Made by a program: the position numbers and the translations under genes. Below the pieces are notes generated by a model. It had not been told where the DNA came from and searched no databases. It worked only from the letters and a program-made list of their open reading frames with translations. This document shows, piece by piece, positions 1 to 4,643 of a stretch of 5,015 nt of DNA; the stretch's first letter is position 1, and each line of letters begins with the position of its first letter. The DNA lies in contig DMLH01000096.1 in the NCBI GenBank assembly GCA_003453435.1, forward strand, positions 1 through 5,015, in the 5' to 3' direction. The DNA is from Clostridiales bacterium. Lineage in GTDB: Bacteria; Bacillota; Clostridia; Christensenellales; UBA1242.

Positions 1-236
1 TTTGCTTTACTGCAGGAATTGGCGAAAACACTCCAGAACTTAGAGAAATGGTTTTAACAAATATGAACTACCTTGGCGTAAAGTTTGATAAGGAAGCAAA
101 TTATAGTATTCCTCGTGGCGATGATGCCATTATAACAACAAAGGATAGTGCAATTCCTGTTTACGTTATTGCCACAAATGAAGAACTTGCAATTGCAAGA
201 GAAACTATAGACTTGGTTTTAAATAATAAACAATAA
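1..236 (+). CDS. ackA: Acetate kinase, C-terminal fragment (5' end outside window)
   Basis: This is the last 77 or so residues of acetate kinase, read from base 3; the start lies before the window. The enzyme interconverts acetyl phosphate plus ADP with acetate plus ATP in the cytoplasm and is the ATP-yielding step of acetate fermentation, usually paired with phosphotransacetylase. The fragment opens with FTAGIGENTPELRE, the signature of the second nucleotide-binding lobe of the ASKHA-fold acetate/butyrate kinases. It continues through the family's IPRGDD region and ends with VIATNEELAIARET, which carries the conserved C-terminal glutamate known to bind Mg in this family. The C-terminus has normal length and stops at TAA (234-236). 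There is no convincing terminator just after it, so some read-through toward rpmF is possible. Butyrate kinase shares the fold, but the TNEEL-IARET ending favours acetate kinase. Confidence 0.95.
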   Translation, partial: CFTAGIGENTPELREMVLTNMNYLGVKFDKEANYSIPRGDDAIITTKDSAIPVYVIATNEELAIARETIDLVLNNKQ

Positions 237-289
237 ACTAATTTTGATATATAACATCTTGCGAAAAAATAATTTAAACATTATTCAAA

Positions 290-307
290 AATCTCACAAA
301 AGAGATT
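290..307. repeat. Inverted repeat abutting the rpmF -35 box
   Basis: AATCTC (290-295) and GAGATT (302-307) are perfect 6-base arms around a 6-base loop. The right arm shares its last two bases with the -35 hexamer of the rpmF promoter. Read on the + strand there is no T-run after it, so it is not a good ackA terminator. Read on the - strand it is followed by a short T-rich stretch. It could be an operator, a weak processing hairpin for ackA mRNA, or chance in AT-rich DNA. Confidence 0.35.
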
Positions 308-334
308 GACATGTAAAAGTTTTTGGGTTATAAT
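306..334 (+). promoter_or_regulatory. Consensus sigma-A promoter of rpmF
   Basis: TTGACA (306-311) and TATAAT (329-334) are both perfect matches to the vegetative sigma factor consensus and are separated by the ideal 17 bases. Transcription should start near 341, giving a leader of about 26 bases that contains the AGGAGG ribosome binding site of rpmF (355-360). A perfect promoter fits a ribosomal protein gene that must be expressed strongly and independently of ackA. Confidence 0.9.
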
Positions 335-366
335 AATCCAGCATTATTTAGCATAGGAGGTGCAAA

Positions 367-555
367 ATGGCTGTTCCAAAAGAAAAGGTTTCCAAAGCAA
401 GGCGTAATTCCAGAAAAGCAAACTGGAAAATTTCTACACCTTCTATAATGGAATGTCCTCATTGCCACGAAGTTAAGGAGCCACACAAAGTTTGCAAACA
501 CTGTGGATACTACGATGGTGAGGAAATCGTTGCAAAAAAAGAAGAAAAGAAGTAA
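367..555 (+). CDS. rpmF: 50S ribosomal protein L32 (bL32), zinc-binding form
   Basis: bL32 is a small structural protein of the large ribosomal subunit. The 62-residue product has the family's opening MAVPKEKVSKARRNSRKANW, a basic rRNA-binding extension, followed by a four-cysteine zinc ribbon: C30-x2-C33 (CPHC) and C43-x2-C46 (CKHC), with the typical CGYYDGEEI ending. All four cysteines are present, so this is the zinc-dependent form and not the cysteine-free paralogue used under zinc starvation. The start is fixed by AGGAGG at 355-360, six bases ahead of the ATG, and by the conserved N-terminus. Length is normal for the family. In many bacteria the gene before rpmF encodes the DUF177/YceD protein and the one after begins fatty-acid synthesis (plsX); here the neighbours are ackA and lon, so the common arrangement has been broken up. 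It has its own promoter and terminator and is probably monocistronic. Confidence 0.97.
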   Translation: MAVPKEKVSKARRNSRKANWKISTPSIMECPHCHEVKEPHKVCKHCGYYDGEEIVAKKEEKK

Positions 556-561
556 AAAATT

Positions 562-585
562 AGAGAGCGTACACTCTCTTTTTTT
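562..585 (+). terminator. Rho-independent terminator of rpmF
   Basis: AGAGAG (562-567) pairs with CTCTCT (574-579) around the loop CGTACA and is followed directly by a run of Ts (580-585). It begins six bases after the rpmF stop codon. The A-run before the stem can pair with the T-run after it, so it might also stop transcription arriving from the other side. Confidence 0.9.
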
Positions 586-684
586 GTTTTTATCAAAACC
601 ATGCTTTCTTTTATAATATGTCATACTAGACTATTACATATTTTTTGTTGTGTATTTATCAAAAAAATACAAAAGATATTATAA

Positions 685-715
685 ATTTACAAATTAGCAT
701 ATATATTTGCAAATT
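685..715. repeat. Direct repeat ATTTRCAAATT, 20-base spacing, over the lon -35
   Basis: ATTTACAAATT (685-695) and ATTTGCAAATT (705-715) differ by one base and lie exactly 20 bases apart, close to two turns of the helix, so both would face the same side of the DNA. The second copy contains the whole lon -35 hexamer (707-712), and its first ten bases are a perfect palindrome. This arrangement would suit a repressor blocking RNA polymerase. It does not match the CtsR heptad repeat or the HrcA CIRCE element. AT-richness makes chance similarity possible. Confidence 0.4.
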
Positions 716-735
716 TTGGCAGGATTTAGTATAAT
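707..735 (+). promoter_or_regulatory. Sigma-A promoter of lon
   Basis: TTGCAA (707-712) and TATAAT (730-735) are separated by 17 bases. The -10 is perfect and the -35 matches four of six positions. Transcription is expected to start at about 742, giving a leader of about 50 bases that starts with the stem-loop at 743-767. No other promoter of similar quality was seen between the rpmF terminator and lon. Confidence 0.8.
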
Positions 736-742
736 ACACAGG

Positions 743-767
743 TGCAAAAGTTTTTTGTACTTTTGCA
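743..767 (+). promoter_or_regulatory. Inverted repeat / 5'-terminal stem-loop in the lon leader
   Basis: TGCAAAAGT (743-751) and ACTTTTGCA (759-767) are perfect 9-base arms around a 7-base loop. The predicted transcription start is about 742, so in RNA this stem would form the very 5' end of the lon message; in DNA it would be a dyad operator lying just downstream of the start point. It is not followed by a T-run, so it is not a terminator. It leaves the lon ribosome binding site (780-785) free. It does not match CIRCE (arms TTAGCACTC) in arm sequence. Likely roles are an operator for a regulator or an mRNA-stabilising 5' hairpin; the sequence alone does not decide. Confidence 0.6.
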
Positions 768-791
768 ATAAGCAATTTTAAAGGACGAATT

Positions 792-3089
792 ATGGATAAT
801 CAAAAAAAATACAAACTAATAACACTTTTAGGCGTTGTAAACTTTCCACAAATGCCAATTTCTTGCGATATCCGCAGGGAGTCATCCAAAGCAAGCATTA
901 TAGAGGCATACAACAGGGCAGAACAACTTATCTTTGTCACACAAACAAAACCGTATTTAAGTGATGATGTTATTTCCTCCATAAACAACGTTGGCTGTTT
1001 GTCTAGTATTTTGGGCGTTGATGAACACGACGGTGTTTTGCAGGTGCAGGCAGAGGGCACAAAAAGAATGAGCATTCAGTCAGTTGTTAAAGAAAACGAC
1101 TCACTTTTTTGCTACGCGACTGAACTGCAATCTGTTGCAAACAACCCTGAAAAAGTTAGTGTTTTGCTTAATTCTGCAAAGGAGCATTTTGTGGAATATA
1201 CAAGTTATGATAAACGCATAACTCCAGAAATTTTAAGACTTGTGGATTCACTTAATGATGCTGACAGTTTTGTTGATGCTGTGACAACTATTGCAGTGAG
1301 GGACGAAAAAAAGCAACTTTCAATTTTAAACCAAGTTGTTGTTGATGATAGGCTTGAACTTTTAATTGGCTACTTGCTTGAGCAAATTGAAATTGCAAAG
1401 GTTAATGTTGAACTATCTAACAAAGTGCATAAAAGCATGGATAAAAACCAAAAAGAGTACTATTTGCGAGAGCAAATGAAAGCAATTAGCGAAGAACTTG
1501 GTGATGAAGTTAGCGAGTTTGATGAAATAGAGCAAAAAATTAAAAATGGCAAAATGCCGGAAGAAGTTAAAACAAAGGCTTTAAAAGAGTTAAATAGAGT
1601 AAAAAAACTGCCTAATGCCAGCCCAGATTATTCTGTTTTAAGAAATTATCTAGATGTGCTTTTGGAACTGCCTTGGGGCATAAAAACGGTTGATAATAAG
1701 GATCTCGTGCGTGCAAGGCAAATACTGGATGAAGATCACTCTGGCCTTGACAAAGTTAAGGATAGAATTATTGAATATTTGGCGGTTATGCATTTAACCG
1801 ATAAAATTGGTGGACAAATTATTTGTTTTGTTGGCCCTCCTGGTGTTGGTAAAACAAGCATTGCAAAAAGTATTGCAAGGGCGTTAGACCGCAAATTCGT
1901 TAAAATGAGTGTTGGTGGCGTGAAGGACGAAAGTGAAATTCGTGGCCACAGAAAAACATACGTTGGTGCAATGCCAGGCAGAATTATTTACAATATGGGC
2001 TTAGCTGGTAGCACAAATCCGGTATTTCTTATTGACGAAATTGACAAGATGAGCAGTGATTTTAGGGGTGACCCAACAAGTGCAATGCTAGAAGTTTTGG
2101 ACCCAGAGCAAAACTCAGTGTTTAGAGATAACTTTTTGGAAGTACCTTTTGATCTGTCAAACGTTTTGTTTATTGCAACGGCAAATAACATCAGCGATAT
2201 TCCAACACCGCTACTTGATAGAATGGAAGTTATAGAACTATCAAGTTATACATTAAATGAAAAATTTGATATAGCAAAAAAGCATTTAATTCCAAAACTT
2301 TTGGAAGCCCATGGAATAACGGAAAACGACATAAAAATTGAAGATGAGGCATTAAAGGAAATTATAGACAAATATACTTACGAGGCTGGTGTTAGAGGTT
2401 TAGAGAGAACTTTGGCATCTGTTTGCAGAAAAGTGGCAGTTAAAGCAGTTAATGACAAAGAAAAAGTTTTGTATGTTGTTACAAAAAATAATCTTTACGA
2501 TTATTTAGGTGCTCACAAAGTTATTGTTGAAGGTAAAAGAGAATATCCAGAAGTTGGAGTTGTTAGTGGCCTTGCTTACACAACAGTTGGTGGTGGAGTG
2601 CTTACAATCGAAGTAAATTTGGTGCTTGGTGATGGAAAAATTGTTATGACAGGTCGTCTTGGCGATGTTATGCAGGAAAGTGCAAAAGTTGCCCTTAGTG
2701 CAGTTATGGGTAAAGCGCAACAATTTGGCATAGACCCAGAAATATTTCATAAAAGAGACCTTCATATTCACGTGCCAGAGGGTGCTGTCAAAAAAGACGG
2801 CCCAAGTGCTGGTTGTGCGCTTGCAACGGCAATATACTCGGTTTTTGCCGGTAAAAAGATAGATAATGACCTTGCTATGACTGGCGAAATAACAATTCGT
2901 GGCAATGTGCTTGCAATTGGTGGGCTTAAAGAAAAACTTTTTGCTTGCGTTAGGGCAGGAATATCAAAAGTTATTGTTCCAGAGCAAAATAGAGAAGATG
3001 TAAAAGACCTTCCTCAAGACATTACAAGCCACTTAAACATAACTTACGCCAAAACCTTAGATGACGTTTTGCAAAAAGCAATGATTTAG
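792..3089 (+). CDS. lon: ATP-dependent Lon protease (LonA type)
   Basis: Lon is a cytoplasmic hexameric AAA+ serine protease (family S16) that unfolds and degrades damaged proteins and some regulators. The 765-residue product has the LonA layout. An N-terminal substrate-recognition domain spans about 1-200, then a helical linker with YYLREQMKAI at 223-232. In the AAA+ module, Walker A is GPPGVGKT (348-355, K354), Walker B FLIDEID (D415, E416), sensor 1 TANN (463-466), the arginine finger is in LDRMEV (R477) and sensor 2 in GVRGLER (R535). The protease domain has the catalytic serine in DGPSAG (S672) and the catalytic lysine in GGLKEK (K715), 43 residues apart as in E. coli Lon. Length is near the usual 770-810. 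The start follows AAAGGA (780-785) by six bases. The first strand is less conserved than usual: NFPQMPIS replaces the typical FPGM-PL pattern. The AAA+ and protease domains look intact, so it should be active. engB follows, as in many Bacillota, but from a separate promoter. Confidence 0.98.
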   Translation: MDNQKKYKLITLLGVVNFPQMPISCDIRRESSKASIIEAYNRAEQLIFVTQTKPYLSDDVISSINNVGCLSSILGVDEHDGVLQVQAEGTKRMSIQSVVKENDSLFCYATELQSVANNPEKVSVLLNSAKEHFVEYTSYDKRITPEILRLVDSLNDADSFVDAVTTIAVRDEKKQLSILNQVVVDDRLELLIGYLLEQIEIAKVNVELSNKVHKSMDKNQKEYYLREQMKAISEELGDEVSEFDEIEQKIKNGKMPEEVKTKALKELNRVKKLPNASPDYSVLRNYLDVLLELPWGIKTVDNKDLVRARQILDEDHSGLDKVKDRIIEYLAVMHLTDKIGGQIICFVGPPGVGKTSIAKSIARALDRKFVKMSVGGVKDESEIRGHRKTYVGAMPGRIIYNMGLAGSTNPVFLIDEIDKMSSDFRGDPTSAMLEVLDPEQNSVFRDNFLEVPFDLSNVLFIATANNISDIPTPLLDRMEVIELSSYTLNEKFDIAKKHLIPKLLEAHGITENDIKIEDEALKEIIDKYTYEAGVRGLERTLASVCRKVAVKAVNDKEKVLYVVTKNNLYDYLGAHKVIVEGKREYPEVGVVSGLAYTTVGGGVLTIEVNLVLGDGKIVMTGRLGDVMQESAKVALSAVMGKAQQFGIDPEIFHKRDLHIHVPEGAVKKDGPSAGCALATAIYSVFAGKKIDNDLAMTGEITIRGNVLAIGGLKEKLFACVRAGISKVIVPEQNREDVKDLPQDITSHLNITYAKTLDDVLQKAMI

Positions 3090-3099
3090 TAATAAGTTT

Positions 3100-3133
3100 G
3101 TGCAAGTTAAATAAATTTAACTTGCACTTTTTT
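3100..3133 (+). terminator. Rho-independent terminator of lon
   Basis: GTGCAAGTTAAA (3100-3111) and TTTAACTTGCAC (3116-3127) form a perfect 12-base stem with a 4-base loop TAAA, followed by six Ts (3128-3133). It begins 10 bases after the lon stop codon. The last six bases of the stem (TTGCAC, 3122-3127) also serve as the probable -35 of the engB promoter, so the two signals share DNA. Confidence 0.92.
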
Positions 3134-3150
3134 ATAAAATTTGATATGCT
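3122..3150 (+). promoter_or_regulatory. Extended -10 promoter of engB, predicted leaderless start
   Basis: TTGCAC (3122-3127) and TATGCT (3145-3150) are 17 bases apart, and TG at 3142-3143, one base before the -10, makes it an extended -10 element. The standard distance from the -10 puts the transcription start at 3157, the A of the engB start codon. Between the -10 and the ATG there are only six bases (TTTTGT) and no purine-rich ribosome binding site. The -35 lies in the right arm of the lon terminator and the terminator's T-run lies in the promoter spacer. Confidence 0.7.
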
Positions 3151-3156
3151 TTTTGT

Positions 3157-3735
3157 ATGAAAATTATAAATGCAAAATTTTTAACAACAGTGGCAAATCA
3201 AAATTTGCTTCAAAACACAAAGTGTGAGTTTGCTTTTGTAGGAAAAAGTAACGTTGGCAAAAGTAGTTTAATAAATGCACTTTGTGGCACAAAAAGTTTG
3301 GCACGAACAGGCAAAACCGCAGGCGTTACAAAAAATATTAATTATTTTTCAATTAACAATGGTGCTTTTTGTTTTGTTGATTTGCCGGGTTACGGATATC
3401 ACACAGCAGGCAAAACTGAAGAAAATAAATGGGCGGAGATTTTGGAGTATTATTTGCTCAACTCTAAAAATTTAAAGTGTGTTTTTGTGCTTGTGGATTC
3501 TAGGCACGAGCCATCGGATAATGACAGAATTATGCTTAAATATTTAAATCAATATGCAATACCATTTGCAGTTGTTGGCACAAAATGTGATAAACTCAAA
3601 AAAAATGACATTGCAAAAAGCAGGCAAATGCTTGCTCATGGTTTGGCGCTTGGCGAAAGCAATGTAATACTATCAAGTAGTGCAAAAAAGGACGGCATAA
3701 AAGATATTTTTAAAGTTATGGATAATTTTATTTAA
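3157..3735 (+). CDS. engB: Ribosome biogenesis GTP-binding protein EngB/YsxC
   Basis: EngB (YsxC/YihA) is a small GTPase of the TrmE-Era-EngA-EngB group that acts in late assembly of the 50S subunit and is essential in many bacteria. The 192-residue product is a single G domain of normal length. The motifs are G1 GKSNVGKS (29-36), a G2 region around T58 in AGVTKNINYF, G3 DLPGYG (75-80), G4 TKCD (142-145) and G5 SSA (174-176). The G2 segment reads GKTAGVTK where most relatives have a PGRTQ-like sequence, a mild deviation. The N-terminus MKIINAKFLTTVAN has the family's usual length. An in-frame TGA at 3142-3144 rules out a longer start. There is no Shine-Dalgarno site before the ATG; the promoter geometry suggests a leaderless mRNA. 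It follows lon, a common pairing in Bacillota, but lies beyond a strong terminator. No clear terminator follows it; only an AT-only dyad is present (AATATT, 3751-3756 and 3760-3765). Confidence 0.96.
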   Translation: MKIINAKFLTTVANQNLLQNTKCEFAFVGKSNVGKSSLINALCGTKSLARTGKTAGVTKNINYFSINNGAFCFVDLPGYGYHTAGKTEENKWAEILEYYLLNSKNLKCVFVLVDSRHEPSDNDRIMLKYLNQYAIPFAVVGTKCDKLKKNDIAKSRQMLAHGLALGESNVILSSSAKKDGIKDIFKVMDNFI

Positions 3736-3763
3736 TAAAGTTATCCTTTTAATATTCATAATA

Positions 3764-3826
3764 TTGCATAAATATGCAAAAAACTGCATAAACACTGTGT
3801 TTTTACAACAAATTTTGTATAAACAC
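3764..3826. repeat. Three TGYATAAA boxes and two short dyads upstream of the cysteine-rich gene
   Basis: TGCATAAA occurs at 3765-3772 and 3785-3792, and TGTATAAA at 3816-3823, with steps of 20 and 31 bases, near two and three helix turns. The last two copies extend to TGYATAAACAC (3785-3795 and 3816-3826). The first copy is part of a perfect dyad TTGCATA-AA-TATGCAA (3764-3779), and the second overlaps the dyad AAACAC-T-GTGTTT (3790-3802). The last copy runs into the proposed sigma-K -35. They may be binding sites for a regulator. I do not recognise the motif, and the low complexity of the region lowers confidence. Confidence 0.4.
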
Positions 3827-3852
3827 ATTTTTTTTGCATTCAACATAATATA
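3824..3852 (+). promoter_or_regulatory. Possible sigma-K (mother-cell sporulation) promoter
   Basis: CACA (3824-3827), a 16-base spacer and CATAATATA (3844-3852) match the B. subtilis sigma-K pattern mACm-N16-CATAnnnTA at every defined position. Transcription would start around 3859-3862, just upstream of the AAAGGAGGT ribosome binding site. No well-spaced sigma-A promoter is visible before this gene. The consensus is short and AT-rich, so chance occurrence is a real possibility; the support is that the product looks like a possible spore-layer protein. Confidence 0.45.
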
Positions 3853-3882
3853 AAGTATACGGGAGAAAAAGGAGGTATCTAT

Positions 3883-4530
3883 ATGTCATTTTTTTCAAAC
3901 AATAGGGAGAATAGAGGTCCCGGGCCTATTGTTGGCAATCCACTAAATGGAATGTGTGAGAAAGTATGTATTTTGACAAATAAAGTGTTTGATAGTTGTA
4001 TAAATCAATTTCAAGCACAAGGCGTAAATGTTACAATCGATCCTAGTACATACAATCCGGAAAACCCAACGTTCCCACTTACATTCGTTGGTTGTCAAAG
4101 TACTGGCGAGCAAGCTACAACAAGCAACTTGACCATAACAAGGTTTGATGACAGACCTAATTTTGCTAGGGTATCGGTAGATGTTAATATTCCAATAACA
4201 ATTACTTATACAGATGCAAATGGTGTTGCAGGAAGTGGCTCTGGCGTGCTTACTGTTAGCGAAGACGTTATTATGAATGTTCCACAAGCATCAGTAATAC
4301 CATTTACAGTTCAAGCATTTGGTGCTGCAATTTGCTCAGATGGTGAGTTTGTTGGTGACAACACTTTCCAAATTACAACTTGCACAACGGTAATACTCAG
4401 GGTTATTGCAGAAGTTCAATTGCTTGTTCCAAGTTATGGTTTCTGTCCAATTCCACCTTGTCAGGAGTATTCAAGTGAAATCTGTCCAGGAACATTTGAT
4501 TTGCCATTATTCCCAACAAGTGCAAATTAA
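3883..4530 (+). CDS. Uncharacterised cysteine-rich beta-rich protein, possible spore-layer protein
   Basis: I do not recognise a named family. The 215-residue product has no signal peptide and no membrane segment. A short polar, glycine/proline-rich start (1-23) is followed by MCEKVCILTNKVFDSC (24-39). The middle (about 48-180) is dominated by alternating hydrophobic and Thr/Val residues typical of beta strands (VSVDVNIPITITYT, 97-110; VILRVIAEVQLLV, 170-182). The tail is proline- and cysteine-rich (PSYGFCPIPPC, 183-193; EICPG, 199-203). Nine cysteines lie at 25, 29, 39, 71, 151, 167, 188, 193 and 201; there is no tryptophan. The KVFDSC motif recalls, from memory, small clostridial proteins of unknown function with KVYDSC-like starts, some thought to be spore-related; this is a weak link. 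The start is firm: AAAGGAGGT at 3868-3876, six bases from the ATG. A sigma-K-like promoter lies upstream and a terminator follows, so it is probably transcribed alone. A disulfide-linked coat or appendage component is my best guess; a metal-binding protein is an alternative. Confidence 0.7.
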   Translation: MSFFSNNRENRGPGPIVGNPLNGMCEKVCILTNKVFDSCINQFQAQGVNVTIDPSTYNPENPTFPLTFVGCQSTGEQATTSNLTITRFDDRPNFARVSVDVNIPITITYTDANGVAGSGSGVLTVSEDVIMNVPQASVIPFTVQAFGAAICSDGEFVGDNTFQITTCTTVILRVIAEVQLLVPSYGFCPIPPCQEYSSEICPGTFDLPLFPTSAN

Positions 4531-4547
4531 ACAAGATAATAAATTTT

Positions 4548-4568
4548 AGGAGCGTAATGCTCCTTTTT
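4548..4568 (+). terminator. Rho-independent terminator of the cysteine-rich gene
   Basis: AGGAGC (4548-4553) pairs perfectly with GCTCCT (4559-4564) around the loop GTAAT, followed by a T-run (4565-4568, then GTTT). It lies 17 bases after the stop codon and separates this gene from the sortase-like gene. Confidence 0.88.
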
Positions 4569-4609
4569 GTTTAATATTTTTGATGTGTAAAAAAATACGC
4601 AATATTGTT

Positions 4610-4637
4610 TTGTTTTTTGAAATTTTTTTATTATAAT
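4610..4637 (+). promoter_or_regulatory. Sigma-A promoter of the sortase-like gene, predicted leaderless start
   Basis: A perfect -10 TATAAT (4632-4637) is preceded by TTGTTT (4610-4615) at a 16-base spacing; the -35 matches four of six positions. The usual distance places the transcription start at 4644, the G of the GTG start codon. No ribosome binding site is visible in the T-rich stretch upstream. Confidence 0.6.
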
Positions 4638-4643
4638 TTAAGT

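Noticed and set aside
612..617. TATAAT downstream of the rpmF terminator as another promoter
   Set aside because: No -35 at an acceptable distance and no gene starts soon after; the nearest -35-like hexamer is 22 bases away. The better-placed promoter at 707-735 explains lon.
328..624. Open frame on the - strand across rpmF
   Set aside because: It lies opposite the certain rpmF gene and its promoter and terminator, is phenylalanine- and cysteine-rich as expected from reading AT-rich coding DNA backwards, and has no supporting ribosome binding site.
615..642. Dyad AATATGT-N14-ACATATT between rpmF and lon
   Set aside because: Short AT-rich arms with a long spacer and no relation to a promoter or gene end; expected by chance in this composition.
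743..767. CIRCE (HrcA) operator in front of lon
   Set aside because: The arms TGCAAAAGT/ACTTTTGCA do not match TTAGCACTC/GAGTGCTAA and the spacer is 7 rather than 9 bases.
3751..3765. AATATT-N3-AATATT hairpin as the engB terminator
   Set aside because: The stem contains only A-T pairs and has no following T-run, so it would be too weak to terminate.
3943..4287. 114-codon open frame on the - strand within the cysteine-rich gene
   Set aside because: It is a shadow of the + strand gene, which has a perfect ribosome binding site and terminator; the reverse product shows no recognisable domain.
4504..4530. C-terminal LPLFPTSAN of the cysteine-rich protein as a sorting signal for the nearby sortase
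   Set aside because: There is no LPXTG or NPQTN-type motif followed by a hydrophobic segment and positive tail, and the protein has no signal peptide, so it cannot be a standard sortase substrate.
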